From Arthrobacter saudimassiliensis (lineage in GTDB: Bacteria > Actinomycetota > Actinomycetes > Actinomycetales > Micrococcaceae): a stretch of 64,000 nt of DNA. The stretch covers positions 620,001-684,000 of the forward strand of contig LN483071.1 of the NCBI GenBank assembly GCA_900016675.1. The letters are read 5' to 3'. The position numbers and the translations under genes are program-made. Below, one piece after another: positions 51,565 through 60,781 of the stretch. The notes beneath the pieces were generated by a model, which saw only the letters and a program-made list of their open reading frames with translations, was not told where the DNA came from and searched no databases. The stretch's first letter is position 1, and every line of letters starts with the position of its first letter.

Positions 51565-52926
51565 GTGTCCATCTCACCCGCCCCAGGTTCCTCCCCCGCT
51601 CCCGACGCCGCTCCGCCGGCACCTGCCGCCCCGGCACCGGATGCGCGGACCGCGCGCAAGGTCGCCGCGGCCTCGTTCATCGGCACCGCCCTGGAGTCCT
51701 ACGACTTCTACGTGTTCGGCACGGCCGCGGCACTGGTGCTCAACCGGATCTTCTTTCCCGACGTCGATCCGCTCACCGGCACCCTGCTGGCGTTCCTGAG
51801 CCTGGGCATGGGCTTCGTGGCGCGGCCGGTCGGGGCCGTGCTCTTCGGCCACATCGGTGACCGGATCGGGCGCAAGAAGGCGCTGATCTGGACCATCGTC
51901 CTGATGGGCACCGCCACCGGCCTGATCGGGCTGCTGCCGGACTACGGCGTCATCGGCGCCTGGGCTCCCGTGCTGCTGACCGTGCTGCGGCTGCTGCAGG
52001 GCCTGGCCGTGGGCGGCGAGTGGGGCGGAGCCGTCCTGATCGCCACCGAGTACGCCCCGCGGCGCCGCCGGGCGCTGTACGCGGCCATTCCGCAGATCGG
52101 CTCCCCGGTGGGCACCATCATGGTCAGCGGAACCTTCCTGCTGCTCGCCCTGGCCTCCCCGGAGGCGGTGGAGGCGGGCCTGTGGCGCGTCCCCTTCCTG
52201 CTGGCCTTCCCGTTCATGGCCATCGCCATCTACCTGCGCGTCGCCATCGACGAGACACCGGTCTTCAAGGCCGTCGAATCCCGCCACCAGGTCTCCCGGA
52301 TCCCCCTGCTGGACGTGCTGCGCAGCCAGCCGCTGGCCGTCCTGACCGCCGTGGCCGCCTCCCTGCTCGGCATCGGCTCCTACTTCCTCATGACCACCTA
52401 TACCCAGTCCTACGGGGTGGAGGTCCTGGGCCTGTCGCAGAACACCGTGCTCAACGCCGCCTTGGTCGGGTCGGTCCTGCAGCTGGCCACCATTCCGGCC
52501 TTCGGCTGGCTGGCCACGCGGATCGGCTCGGCCCGCGTGGTGGCCGGCGGCGCCGTCGCCACCGCCCTGATCTCCTTCCCGCTGTACTACCTGATCAGCA
52601 TCGCCGACCGGCCGCTGTACATCCTGACGATCCTGGTCGGCGGCATCGCCCCCACGGCAGCCTGGGCCGCCCTCGGCGGGCTGATGGCCGACCTCTTCCC
52701 CGCCCGCACCAGCTTCACGGCCATGTCCCTGGCCTACAGCTTCGCGGGCATCGCGGCGGGCTTCACCCCGTCCGCCACCGCCCTGTTCGCCGAACTGACC
52801 GGCAGCGCCTGGTGGCACCCCGGCGTCGTGCTGGCCCTGATGAGCCTCATCACGCTGGCCGGCGCCGCAGGGGCCGCGCGGATGAGCCGCACCCGTTCCG
52901 TGACGGCAGGGGCTTCTGCGGCATAG
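51565..52926 (+). CDS. MHS-family MFS transporter
   Basis: A 453-residue proton symporter of the metabolite:H+ symporter branch (ShiA, ProP, KgtP relatives). Twelve membrane helices follow a Pro/Ala-rich N-terminus. The MFS loop motif is G-D-R-I-G-R-K-K near residue 105, and [10 protein letters not shown] in helix 1 is typical of MHS proteins. The substrate is unknown. The aroQ gene begins 8 bases after the stop, so a shikimate-pathway compound such as shikimate or quinate is a fair guess, but only a guess. GTG start. Confidence 0.88.
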   Translation: MSISPAPGSSPAPDAAPPAPAAPAPDARTARKVAAASFIGTALESYDFYVFGTAAALVLNRIFFPDVDPLTGTLLAFLSLGMGFVARPVGAVLFGHIGDRIGRKKALIWTIVLMGTATGLIGLLPDYGVIGAWAPVLLTVLRLLQGLAVGGEWGGAVLIATEYAPRRRRALYAAIPQIGSPVGTIMVSGTFLLLALASPEAVEAGLWRVPFLLAFPFMAIAIYLRVAIDETPVFKAVESRHQVSRIPLLDVLRSQPLAVLTAVAASLLGIGSYFLMTTYTQSYGVEVLGLSQNTVLNAALVGSVLQLATIPAFGWLATRIGSARVVAGGAVATALISFPLYYLISIADRPLYILTILVGGIAPTAAWAALGGLMADLFPARTSFTAMSLAYSFAGIAAGFTPSATALFAELTGSAWWHPGVVLALMSLITLAGAAGAARMSRTRSVTAGASAA

Positions 52927-52934
52927 TGGTAGGC

Positions 52935-53402
52935 ATGAACGCTGCTGATTCCGCCCGTACCCTGCTCATCCTCAACGGTCCGAACCTGAACCTGCTCGGC
53001 ACCCGGGAACCCGCCGTCTACGGCACCGACACCCTGGCGGACCTGGAGGCGACCGCCGAAGACGCGGCACGGGAACTGGGCTGGAACGTGCAGTGCCTCC
53101 AGTCCAACCATGAAGGCGAGCTGATCGAGGCGATCCACGCGGCCCGCGGGACGGCGGCCGGCATCGTCATCAACCCTGCGGCCTACACGCATACGTCGGT
53201 GGCGATCCGCGACGCCCTGGCCGGCGTCGGGCTGCCGGTGGTCGAGGTGCACCTGAGCAACATCCACCGGCGCGAGGAGTTCCGCCACCACTCCTACGTC
53301 TCCCCGGTGGCGGAGGCAGTCATCGCCGGAGCCGGGCGCCACGGCTACCGGATGGCGGTGCAGTTCCTGGCCTCCAAGCTGCAGGAAGCGGCCGCCGGCT
53401 AG
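52935..53402 (+). CDS. aroQ: Type II 3-dehydroquinate dehydratase
   Basis: Third step of the shikimate pathway, 3-dehydroquinate to 3-dehydroshikimate. The 155-residue protein has the N-terminal [12 protein letters not shown] with the catalytic tyrosine just after (A-V-Y-G), N-P-A-A-Y-T-H-T-S near residue 82, and [14 protein letters not shown] near 107 with the catalytic histidine. It also serves quinate breakdown in some bacteria. It probably shares a transcript with the MHS transporter gene upstream (8-base gap). Confidence 0.95.
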   Translation: MNAADSARTLLILNGPNLNLLGTREPAVYGTDTLADLEATAEDAARELGWNVQCLQSNHEGELIEAIHAARGTAAGIVINPAAYTHTSVAIRDALAGVGLPVVEVHLSNIHRREEFRHHSYVSPVAEAVIAGAGRHGYRMAVQFLASKLQEAAAG

Positions 53403-53407
53403 GCACT

Positions 53408-53464
53408 CCGCCCGGCCTTCCGGGCGGCGTTCGGGCGGTGTCCGGCCTGCCTCGCGGGCCGGAC
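53408..53464. terminator. Two hairpins between aroQ and marP
   Basis: CCGCCCGG-CCTT-CCGGGCGG (53408-53427) and GTCCGGCC-N9-GGCCGGAC (53440-53464) lie between convergent genes. No T-run. Confidence 0.55.
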
Positions 53465-53488
53465 GGCCCGACGGCAGCCGGCGCGCGG

Positions 53489-54670
53489 TTACCGGCTGGT
53501 GCACTCCCCTGCGGACACGGGCTGGGCGTAGTCCGGCGCGGCCTGCACCAGCGGGGCGAGCTCCGCCGCCGAGAGCGCGTAGCCGATCGGCTGGTCGCCG
53601 GTGGTCTTCGCGAAGATGACCCCGACGGCGCGCCCCTCGGTATCCAGCAGCGGCCCGCCGGAATTGCCCTGCTGCACGTTGGCGGCGAGCGTGTACACCT
53701 GCACCGCCTTGGGGTCGTCGCCGTAAATGTCCCGGACGATGATGTCGGACAGCGCCTCCACGCCGGCGCCCTGGAGACGGAACGGACCGCCGGCCGGATA
53801 GCCGGCAAAGGCGGCGGTGTCTCCGCGGGCGAGGTCGGTGCCGAGCGGAATGGGCTCCGCCGACAATCCGTCCACCGCAAGCACCGCGAGGTCCCGGGCG
53901 GCATCGAAATGGACGACGCGTGCGGGCAGCGCTCCGCCGGAGAGCAGCTGCACCACGGGTTCGTCGACTCCGGCCACCACATGCGCGTTGGTCACCACGC
54001 GCTCGTCGGCCACCACGAACCCGCTGCCGGTCTGGTTCTGCCCGCATTGGAACGCCGTGCCGGTGATCTTCAGGACGGAGGCCGAGGCGCTGCGCAGCCC
54101 CTCCGTGTCGGGAATGCCGGCCGGGACCTCGACCTGCTGCGGGGCGGCGCTGTCCAGGATGGTGGGCAGCCCGTCCGACAGGGTGAACGAGCGCAGCTGC
54201 GCGGTCCAGCGGTCCACCGGTTCCGGCGTCAGGCGGTCTATCCCGGCCAGCACCCGGGATGAGGCGATCTGCTGGGAGACCGCGGGCATGCCGAGGGTGG
54301 TCAGGCTGAAGGCCAGGATGGACATCACCAGCGCGGCGACGCCAACGTTCAGCACCCCGCCAAGCGCCCGGTCCAGGCCCCGCAGCGGGCGAAAGTTCAG
54401 CCAGCGGCGCAGCCCGGCGCCCAGGGCGGCGCCGGCGGCGTGGCCGCCGATCACGAGCACCACCGCCACGGCGAGGACCACGACCATGCGCCAGGTGGGA
54501 TCCGGCACCCAGGCCGAGACGAACGGCACCGCGAAGAACGCCGCCACCCCGCCGGCCAGGAAACCCAGCAGCCCGCCCAGCGTAACCATCAGGCCCTTGC
54601 GCAGCCCGGCCACCAGGTAGGAGAGCAGCAGCAGGAGCAGGATGATGTCGAGGACGGTCAGGTCGAGCAC
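53489..54670 (-). CDS. marP: MarP-type membrane serine protease
   Basis: Membrane-anchored trypsin-like protease that supports acid and oxidative stress resistance in mycobacteria (Rv3671c). Four N-terminal membrane helices form a CvpA-like domain (about 1-130). The outer protease domain has the triad His230 (V-T-N-A-H), Asp260 (A-R-D-L-A) and Ser337 (G-N-S-G-G-P). C209 and C390 match the redox-sensitive disulfide of MarP. GTG 54670 is preferred because GGAG lies 6 bases upstream; a TTG four codons earlier (54682) is possible but lacks a ribosome site. Role in this organism is inferred. Confidence 0.9.
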   Translation of the reverse strand: MLDLTVLDIILLLLLLSYLVAGLRKGLMVTLGGLLGFLAGGVAAFFAVPFVSAWVPDPTWRMVVVLAVAVVLVIGGHAAGAALGAGLRRWLNFRPLRGLDRALGGVLNVGVAALVMSILAFSLTTLGMPAVSQQIASSRVLAGIDRLTPEPVDRWTAQLRSFTLSDGLPTILDSAAPQQVEVPAGIPDTEGLRSASASVLKITGTAFQCGQNQTGSGFVVADERVVTNAHVVAGVDEPVVQLLSGGALPARVVHFDAARDLAVLAVDGLSAEPIPLGTDLARGDTAAFAGYPAGGPFRLQGAGVEALSDIIVRDIYGDDPKAVQVYTLAANVQQGNSGGPLLDTEGRAVGVIFAKTTGDQPIGYALSAAELAPLVQAAPDYAQPVSAGECTSR

Positions 54671-54860
54671 AAACAGCTCCAATGGGGGGGGTCTGCCGCG
54701 GCCGATCGGGTTCCGGCCGATGATCCACGAGTCTATCCCGGGCCGCCCCCGCTTCCGCAGCCGCCGGGTCCGCGCAGCAGGGCCGGAGGCCGGGCCGGCC
54801 GGCGGTCCCGGCCTCGTCGCGGCGCGGTTTTCTCATCCAATGGCGAACATGGGCGGTGCA

Positions 54861-54894
54861 GGTGTGACATCGACCCCAGGTGCGGCAAGATAAT
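54861..54894 (+). promoter_or_regulatory. crp promoter region with a Crp half-site
   Basis: TGTGA (54863-54867) within GGTGTGACAT overlaps a GTGACA -35-like hexamer. GATAAT (54889-54894) is a likely -10. The second half-site is degenerate, so autoregulation is possible but weakly supported. Confidence 0.45.
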
Positions 54895-54923
54895 AGAAGA
54901 GACAACTATTTACAGGAGATTTC

Positions 54924-55601
54924 ATGGATATCGAGGTACTGCGCCGCGCGCCGTTGTTCGCCTCACTGGGAGACGATGTCTTCGCCGCTCTGACCGAGGA
55001 GCTGACCGAAGTCGACCTCTCCCGCGGGGCTTCGGTCTTCCGCGAGGGGGACCAGGGCGACCAGCTGTATTTCATCGTGTCCGGAAAGATCAAGCTGGGC
55101 CGCACCTCCCCCGATGGCCGGGAGAACCTGCTGGCCATCCTGGGCCCCGGTGAGCTCTTCGGCGAAATGGCCCTGTTCGACCCGAGCCCGCGCAACGCCA
55201 CGGCGACGGCGGTCTCCGAGACCCGCCTGGCCGGCCTGCGCCACGAGAACCTCCGCCAGCTGCTGCAGTCCCGCCCCGAGGTGTCGGTGCAGCTGCTGCA
55301 GGCCCTGGCCCGCCGGCTCCGCCGCACCAACGAGTCCCTCGCGGACCTCGTGTTCTCCGACGTTCCCGGCCGCGTGGCCAAGGCCCTGCTGGACCTGGCC
55401 GACCGGTTCGGCCGGCCCGCCACCGACGGCATCCTCGTCGCCCACGAACTCACGCAGGAGGAGCTGGCCCAGCTGGTCGGCGCCTCGCGCGAGACCGTGA
55501 ACAAGGCCCTGGCCGAGTTCGTGCAGCGCGGCTGGCTGCGGCTGGAAGCGCGCGCCGTCGTCATCCTTGACGTGCAGCGGCTGCGCCAGCGCTCGCGCTG
55601 A
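54924..55601 (+). CDS. crp: Crp/Fnr family cAMP-responsive regulator (Crp/GlxR)
   Basis: Global regulator of 225 residues, corresponding to Rv3676 and GlxR. The cyclic-nucleotide domain (1-115) contains G-E-L-F-G-E-M-A-L near residue 76 with E81 and R90, the residues that hold cAMP in the family. The helix-turn-helix (about 176-198) reads T-Q-E-E-L-A-Q-L-V-G-A-S-R-E-T-V-N-K, with the S-R-E recognition residues expected for TGTGA sites. No Fe-S cysteines, so it is not Fnr-like. CAGGAGA ribosome binding site. Likely target in this window: acs. Confidence 0.94.
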   Translation: MDIEVLRRAPLFASLGDDVFAALTEELTEVDLSRGASVFREGDQGDQLYFIVSGKIKLGRTSPDGRENLLAILGPGELFGEMALFDPSPRNATATAVSETRLAGLRHENLRQLLQSRPEVSVQLLQALARRLRRTNESLADLVFSDVPGRVAKALLDLADRFGRPATDGILVAHELTQEELAQLVGASRETVNKALAEFVQRGWLRLEARAVVILDVQRLRQRSR

Positions 55602-55649
55602 TCTTTCCGACACCGGTGTGACATCCGGCCCGCGGGGCCGGATACGGTG

Positions 55650-55689
55650 ACGGCGGCAGGCCCGGACTTCGGTCCGGGCCTGCCGCCGT
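55650..55689. terminator. Terminator with UUCG tetraloop after crp
   Basis: Perfect 18-bp stem (55650-55667 with 55672-55689) closed by a C-TTCG-G loop, an unusually stable tetraloop. It lies between crp and the convergent NUDIX gene. Confidence 0.85.
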
Positions 55690-55756
55690 TAACGCTGCCT
55701 GCCGGCGGGGCCCCAGCCCGCGGAACTGCCCGTGGAGCGGAGCCGGTGCGGGCGGT

Positions 55757-56665
55757 TCAGCGCACCCGGCGGCCGGCGTCCTCGCTGTGCGGGGACCGGA
55801 CGGCCAGCCTCAGCTCCCCGTCCACCTCCACCAGCTCGGGCCGGAACGGCTCGGGGGCGCGGCGCTTGGACAGATAGGCGATGCAGCTGCGCGAGGCGGC
55901 AATCTTCTCCAGCATCAGGCCGACGGCGGGCACGGTCAGCTCGCCCAGGGTGCGGCCCTGGGTCTCGGGCCGGCCGATCTCATCGCCCAGCGCCGAGGTG
56001 TCGGCCGCGGCGACCACGTCCGCGGCCGCCACCCAACGCCCCCAGACCCCCTTGCCCTCCAGCAGCGACGCCTCCTGGCCCATGGGCGCGACCGCCGCGA
56101 AGTAGCGGGTCTCGAAGCGGCGCAGGGCGAAATCCGGGCTCTGCCAGTAGGACAGCGGCCGCAGCAGGTCGGTGCGCAGGCCCAGGCCCCGGCGGTTCAG
56201 CAGGTCGAGGAAGTTCGCGTCCCGGGAGGCGATGGCCGTCCGGGCGGCCATCCAGTCCGGCCCGCCGTTGCCTTCCAGCAGGGAGGATTCGTCGCGGCCG
56301 GCGAGCAGGATGCCGGTCTCCTCGAACAGCTCACGGATCGCTGCCACCACGTGGCGCCGTGCGACGTGGTGGTCCTCCAGCCCCATGGTGCGCGCCCATT
56401 GGGCCGGTTCCGGCCCAAACCAGCCCACGGCGTCGTCGTCGCCGGGCTCGACGCTTCCGCCGGGGAAGGCGACCCGCCCGAGCGGCGACTCACCGGGCCG
56501 GTAGGCCAGATAGGTCAGCGGCCCCTGCGGCGAGTCCCGGACCAGGACCACGGACGAGGCCGGCCGCGGCCGGCGCGGCGCGCGGTCCGGGTCCTCGAGC
56601 CAGCTCTCGGCAGCTCCGCGCTGGTCGGGCGCGACGGGGAAGAGCCGGACGGCTGAATTAGACAA
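55757..56665 (-). CDS. NUDIX hydrolase, NUDT19-like
   Basis: A 302-residue NUDIX protein. The box is split by an insert of about 45 residues: A-F-P-G-G-S-V-E-P-G-D-D-D is near residue 68, and R-E-L-F-E-E-T-G-I-L-L near 113. This pattern and R-R-F-E-T-R-Y-F near 182 resemble the NUDT19/RP2 group, whose mammalian member cleaves CoA derivatives. The substrate here is unknown. TTG start overlapping the ridA stop by 8 bases, so it is translated with ridA. Confidence 0.88.
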   Translation of the reverse strand: MSNSAVRLFPVAPDQRGAAESWLEDPDRAPRRPRPASSVVLVRDSPQGPLTYLAYRPGESPLGRVAFPGGSVEPGDDDAVGWFGPEPAQWARTMGLEDHHVARRHVVAAIRELFEETGILLAGRDESSLLEGNGGPDWMAARTAIASRDANFLDLLNRRGLGLRTDLLRPLSYWQSPDFALRRFETRYFAAVAPMGQEASLLEGKGVWGRWVAAADVVAAADTSALGDEIGRPETQGRTLGELTVPAVGLMLEKIAASRSCIAYLSKRRAPEPFRPELVEVDGELRLAVRSPHSEDAGRRVR

Positions 56666-57140
56666 ACTCCGCGGTCACTTCCACTTCCACCGGCGCGTCC
56701 AACGGCAGGACGGCGACACCGACGGCGGAGCGGGCGTGCGCCCCGGCCTCACCGAACACGTTGCCGAGCAGTTCGGAGGCGCCGTTGATGACGGCGGGCT
56801 GGCCGGTGAAGGACGGATCGGAGGAGACGAATCCGGTGACCTTCACGATCCGGGTGATCCGGTCCAGGTCTCCGATCCGGTCCTTGATCGCGGCGAGGGC
56901 GTTGATGGCGCACAGCGCCGCGAGCTCCTTCGCCTGCTCCGGGGACACGGAAGCGCCCACCTTGCCGGTGGCCGGCAGGGCCCCGTCGACGAAGGGCAGC
57001 TGCCCGGAGGTGAACACGTGGCTGCCGCTCACGACCGCGGGAACGTAGGCCGCCACCGGCGCCGCCACACCGGGCAGGGTGTGGCCCAGCTCCTGCAGGC
57101 GGGCCTCGACCGCGGACACGGCTCCCGTTAGTTCGCTCAC
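56658..57140 (-). CDS. RidA family protein
   Basis: A 160-residue member of the YjgF/YER057c/UK114 family. RidA proper hydrolyses reactive enamines from PLP enzymes; this longer subgroup (Rv3678c-like) is less well characterised. Family blocks: F-T-S-G-Q-L-P-F near residue 42, C-A-I-N-A-L-A near 75, and V-T-G-F-V-S-S near 97. The C-terminal arginine that binds substrate carboxylates in RidA is not obvious. GTG start overlapping the stop of the DUF4177 gene (GTGA). Confidence 0.87.
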   Translation of the reverse strand: MSELTGAVSAVEARLQELGHTLPGVAAPVAAYVPAVVSGSHVFTSGQLPFVDGALPATGKVGASVSPEQAKELAALCAINALAAIKDRIGDLDRITRIVKVTGFVSSDPSFTGQPAVINGASELLGNVFGEAGAHARSAVGVAVLPLDAPVEVEVTAEFV

Positions 57141-57295
57141 GCGGCCTTTTCCCGCTTCATGTAGGCCACCGAGCCGGTGCCGTTGGGTGCCGGAGCGATC
57201 TGCACCAGCTCCCACCCCTCGTCACCGTGCATGTTCAGCACCTGGCCCGGAGTGTGAAGGGGCAGCGGAGTGATGAAGTATTCCCATTTGCTCAT
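57137..57295 (-). CDS. DUF4177-type small protein
   Basis: A 52-residue protein, M-S-K-W-E-Y at the start and D-E-G-W-E-L-V-Q in the middle, the core of the DUF4177 family. Function unknown. It heads the transcript DUF4177-ridA-NUDIX with overlapping start and stop codons, the same order as Rv3678A-Rv3678c. Its start is 38 bases from the divergent penicillin-binding protein gene, and the promoter of that gene overlaps it. Confidence 0.87.
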   Translation of the reverse strand: MSKWEYFITPLPLHTPGQVLNMHGDEGWELVQIAPAPNGTGSVAYMKREKAA

Positions 57296-57297
57296 AG

Positions 57298-57325
57298 CTG
57301 ACAGGGTAACGCGTGCTTGTAGACT
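57298..57325 (+). promoter_or_regulatory. Promoter of the penicillin-binding protein gene
   Basis: CTGACA (57298-57303), 16 bases, TAGACT (57320-57325), then 7 bases to the ATG. A good -35/-10 pair and a probable leaderless start. Confidence 0.6.
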
Positions 57326-57332
57326 GGGGCGC

Positions 57333-59633
57333 ATGGCCTCACGCAAATCCCCGTTTTTCGACACGGCGACGACGCTCGGAAAGCTGGTTGCCTTCTTCGG
57401 TGTCAGCGCCCTGTGCGGCGTCCTTGCCGCCGGTCTCATGGTGCCCGTCGCGGCGGCTGCCGGCACCGCCGCCTCCGGTTCGCTGCAGTTCTTCGACCAG
57501 CTTCCGGCCGAACTGGAACGCGGGGCACTCGCCCAGCCGTCCAAGATCTACGCGAACGACGGCGCACTGATCGCGACCCTGTATGAGGAGAACCGCCAGC
57601 CGGTGACCCTGGACCAGGTGTCGGAAAACATGGTCGACGCGATCCTCGCGATCGAGGATGACCGGTTCTACGAGCATGGCGGCGTGGACCTGCAGGGCAT
57701 CGCCTCGGCGCTGGTGTCCAACGCCACGAGCGATACCAGCCGCGGTGCCTCCACCATCACGATGCAGTACGTGAACAACGTGATCATCGATACCGCCCGC
57801 CAGAACGGCGAGGAGTATGTCCTCAGCGGCAACAAGACCGTGGGCGACAAGCTGCGTGAGATCAAGCTTGCCATCGCCGTCGAGAAGGAGCTGAGCAAGG
57901 AGGAAATCCTTGAAGGCTACTTCAACATCGTGCCGTTCAGCGGCACCACGTACGGGGTGCAGGCGGCGGCGCGCTACTTCTACAACGTTGACGCCAAGGA
58001 CCTGAACGTCCAGCAGTCGGCCATGCTGGCCGGCCTGGTGAACGGGCCCACGTACTACAGCCCGGAGGCCTACCCGGAGCGGGCCGTCGAGCGACGGAAC
58101 CTGGTGCTGGGCGCCATGCTGGACAAGGGCCGGATCGACCAGGCGGAATACGACGCCGCGGTCGCCTCCGAGCTGGGGATTACCCCCACGCCGGTGCCCA
58201 GCAACTGCGTGGGAGCCGCGCAGGCCCCCTACTTCTGCGACTACGTCCAGGCGCTGATCGAGAACGACGAGAACTTCGGCGCGACCCGCGAAGAGCGCCG
58301 GAAGCTGCTGCTGCGCGGCGGCCTGACGATCAACACCACCCTGAACTCCAACATCCAGGCGGCTGCCCAGGAAGCCATCAACGAGACCGCCAACCCGGAC
58401 ACCACCGACGGCGAGATCGGCCATGCCATGGTCTCCGTGGAACCGGGAACGGGCAACATCCTGATGATGGCGCAGAACACGCGCTTCAACCCGGATACGA
58501 CTGTGCCGGGCAACTCGGTGCAGAACTTCAACGTCGACGTCAACCAGAACGGCGACCCGAACAAGCCGCTGAACGGCCTGGGCGGTTTCCAGCCCGGCTC
58601 CACCTACAAGCCCTTCACCGTGGCGGCCTGGCTCGACGCGGGCAAGACCCTGAACACGTCGCTGGACGGACGCAAGCGGACCTACCCCGCCGGACACACC
58701 TGGAACGCCAGCTGCCTGCCCGGCGGCCGGTACGTCACGCCCGAGGCCTGGACGCCCATCAACTACGGCGACACCAACTACAAGACCACCACCGTGCTGG
58801 ACGGCCTGGCGAACTCGCTGAACACCATCACCCTGGCGGAGATCAACCAGCTGGACCTCTGTTCCTTCCAGCAGCTCGCCTTCCAGGCGGGCATCCACAA
58901 CGGCAAGGGCCAGGACGGTGAGCGGCAGATGCTGTCCGTGGACCCGCCCTCGACCTTCGGCGGCGGCGGCGACGCCTCGCCGCTGTCCATGGCCACCGGC
59001 TTCGCCACCCTGGCCGCCGAGGGCCTGAAGTGCGAGCCCCGCGCCCTGACCTCGGTCACCGCTGCGGACGGCCGGGAGTTCCCGGTGCCGGAGCAGCAGT
59101 GCGAGCAGGTCATGAAGAAGGAAGTCGCGCAGGGCGTCAACTACGCCACCCAGCGCGTGATGACCAACGGCTCCGGTTACAACCTGCAGATCGGCGTTCC
59201 GGTCGGCGGCAAGACCGGTACCAACGATGAGCGGTCCCAGACCTGGTTCATGGGCTACACGACCGGCATGTCCACCGCTTCCTGGATCGGAAACTGGAAG
59301 GCGAACAACACCACCATGAGCGACAAGCTCATCGGCGGCCGCGTCTACCCCGAGATCGACGGCTCCCTGATCGCCGGGCCGTCCTGGAAGAACTTCATGC
59401 AGCGCATCCCGGGCCAGTATGAAGCCAACGCCTTCACCAACCCTCCGGGCAGCGTGATCGGCCAGGTGGCCCAGCCCCGCCCCGCCCCGAACAACAACAA
59501 TGACAACAACAACGGCGGCGGTGGCAACAACAACAACAACGGCGGCGGAAACAACGGCGGCGGTGGCAACAACAACGGCGGCGGCAACGGCGGCGGTGGG
59601 AACAACGGCGGCGGAGACGGCGGAGACGATTGA
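57333..59633 (+). CDS. Bifunctional penicillin-binding protein (class A, PonA2-like)
   Basis: Builds peptidoglycan by glycan polymerisation and cross-linking. The 766-residue protein has a short cytoplasmic tail, one membrane anchor (about 18-45), a GT51 domain with catalytic Glu108 in E-D-D-R-F-Y-E-H and R-G-A-S-T-I-T-M-Q near 138, and a transpeptidase domain with S423-T-Y-K426, S495-L-N and K627-T-G. No PASTA domain is present, although mycobacterial PonA2 has one. Residues 720-766 contain only Asn, Gly and Asp. The metallophosphoesterase start overlaps its stop. Confidence 0.94.
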   Translation: MASRKSPFFDTATTLGKLVAFFGVSALCGVLAAGLMVPVAAAAGTAASGSLQFFDQLPAELERGALAQPSKIYANDGALIATLYEENRQPVTLDQVSENMVDAILAIEDDRFYEHGGVDLQGIASALVSNATSDTSRGASTITMQYVNNVIIDTARQNGEEYVLSGNKTVGDKLREIKLAIAVEKELSKEEILEGYFNIVPFSGTTYGVQAAARYFYNVDAKDLNVQQSAMLAGLVNGPTYYSPEAYPERAVERRNLVLGAMLDKGRIDQAEYDAAVASELGITPTPVPSNCVGAAQAPYFCDYVQALIENDENFGATREERRKLLLRGGLTINTTLNSNIQAAAQEAINETANPDTTDGEIGHAMVSVEPGTGNILMMAQNTRFNPDTTVPGNSVQNFNVDVNQNGDPNKPLNGLGGFQPGSTYKPFTVAAWLDAGKTLNTSLDGRKRTYPAGHTWNASCLPGGRYVTPEAWTPINYGDTNYKTTTVLDGLANSLNTITLAEINQLDLCSFQQLAFQAGIHNGKGQDGERQMLSVDPPSTFGGGGDASPLSMATGFATLAAEGLKCEPRALTSVTAADGREFPVPEQQCEQVMKKEVAQGVNYATQRVMTNGSGYNLQIGVPVGGKTGTNDERSQTWFMGYTTGMSTASWIGNWKANNTTMSDKLIGGRVYPEIDGSLIAGPSWKNFMQRIPGQYEANAFTNPPGSVIGQVAQPRPAPNNNNDNNNGGGGNNNNNGGGNNGGGGNNNGGGNGGGGNNGGGDGGDD

Positions 59634-60601
59634 GCTTGACGGCTGAGGCCACCCGTTCCGCCCTTCGTTCCGCCACCCGTACCGCCGCCTGGACCGCCGG
59701 CAGCCTGCTCGGCGCAGGCGCAGCCGCCTTTGCCTACGGTTCGTTGATCGAGCGCAACCTGTTCGGTGTCCGGTCGGAAACCGTTGCAGTGCTCCCTCCG
59801 GAAGCCGCGCCGCTGCGGGTGCTCCATCTCTCGGACATCCACTTCGTGCCCGGCCAGGCGGCGAAGGTCCGCTGGCTGCACTCGCTGGCGGACCTCGAGC
59901 CCGATCTGGTGGTCAATACCGGCGACAACCTGAGCCACCTGGAGGCGGTCCCGCCGCTGCTTGAGGCCCTGGAACCGCTGATGCGGTTTCCCGGGGTCTT
60001 CGTCCCCGGATCCAACGACTACTACGCGCCCATGCTGAAGAACCCGTTCACCTATTTCACGGGTCCGTCCAAGGTGCAGCGGCAGCCGAAGGACCTGCCC
60101 TGGGAGGACCTGTTCCTGGCCTTCGGGCGGGCCGGTTGGCTGGACCTGACCAACCGCAGCCTCTCGATGGTGCTCGGCAAGACCCGGGTGGACTTCTCCG
60201 GCGTCGACGACCCGCATCTGTCCAGGGACCGGCACGTCGGCTTCCCGGCGGGCAGCTCGACGTCGGGCCGGTCCCGGCACCTGCGCGTGGGAGTGGCCCA
60301 TGCCCCCTACCAGCGGGTCCTTGACCGCTTCACCGACGACGGCGCGGACCTGATCCTGGCCGGGCACACGCACGGCGGCCAGGTCTGCATCCCCGGCTAC
60401 GGTGCCCTGGTGAGCAACTGCGACCTGCCGACCTGGCGGGCCAGCGGCCTGACCATGTGGGAGCACCGCGGCCGGGAGGTGCCGTTGAACGTTTCGGCCG
60501 GCATCGGCACCTCCCGCTTCGCCCCGGTGCGGTTCGCCTGCCGCCCCGAGGCAGTGCTCCTGACCCTGGAGCCCCGCGGCAACGAACCGGACCCGGTCTA
60601 G
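59630..60601 (+). CDS. Metallophosphoesterase (calcineurin-like)
   Basis: A 323-residue protein with an N-terminal hydrophobic anchor (about 18-40) and a calcineurin-like domain. Metal-binding motifs in order: L-S-D-I-H near residue 68, N-T-G-D-N near 96, G-S-N-D-Y-Y near 127 (with Asn-Asp where many members have N-H-E), and A-G-H-T-H-G-G-Q near 245. Related to YkuE/YaeI-like enzymes, some of which act on lipids. TTG start overlapping the PBP stop by four bases (TTGA), so the two are translated together, as in the ponA2-Rv3683 pair. An envelope role is likely. Confidence 0.9.
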   Translation: MSLTAEATRSALRSATRTAAWTAGSLLGAGAAAFAYGSLIERNLFGVRSETVAVLPPEAAPLRVLHLSDIHFVPGQAAKVRWLHSLADLEPDLVVNTGDNLSHLEAVPPLLEALEPLMRFPGVFVPGSNDYYAPMLKNPFTYFTGPSKVQRQPKDLPWEDLFLAFGRAGWLDLTNRSLSMVLGKTRVDFSGVDDPHLSRDRHVGFPAGSSTSGRSRHLRVGVAHAPYQRVLDRFTDDGADLILAGHTHGGQVCIPGYGALVSNCDLPTWRASGLTMWEHRGREVPLNVSAGIGTSRFAPVRFACRPEAVLLTLEPRGNEPDPV

Positions 60602-60781
60602 GCTCCAACGGCCGCTGATACCGGCAGTGCCCTTCCTCCGAAGCGTGGTGGTTCACGGCACTCATGCCAGGACAGAGAGCATCACTTCTTGCCAAGCCGC
60701 GGCGTTGGCCGGATTCTGGCCTAGGATGATCCGGTACCTGCTGCACCCGGAGCGTGCGGCGCCTTGCAATGAAGGGGTTTC

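Noticed and set aside
55615-55624. Second GGTGTGACAT, the same 10-mer as upstream of crp, as a Crp site
   Set aside because: It lies just after the crp stop, lacks the second half-site and precedes no plus-strand promoter that I can see.
60602-60781. RNA gene in the gap before the ABC exporter
   Set aside because: No tRNA-like fold and no recognised RNA motif. It holds only a possible TAGGAT -10 and a ribosome binding site.
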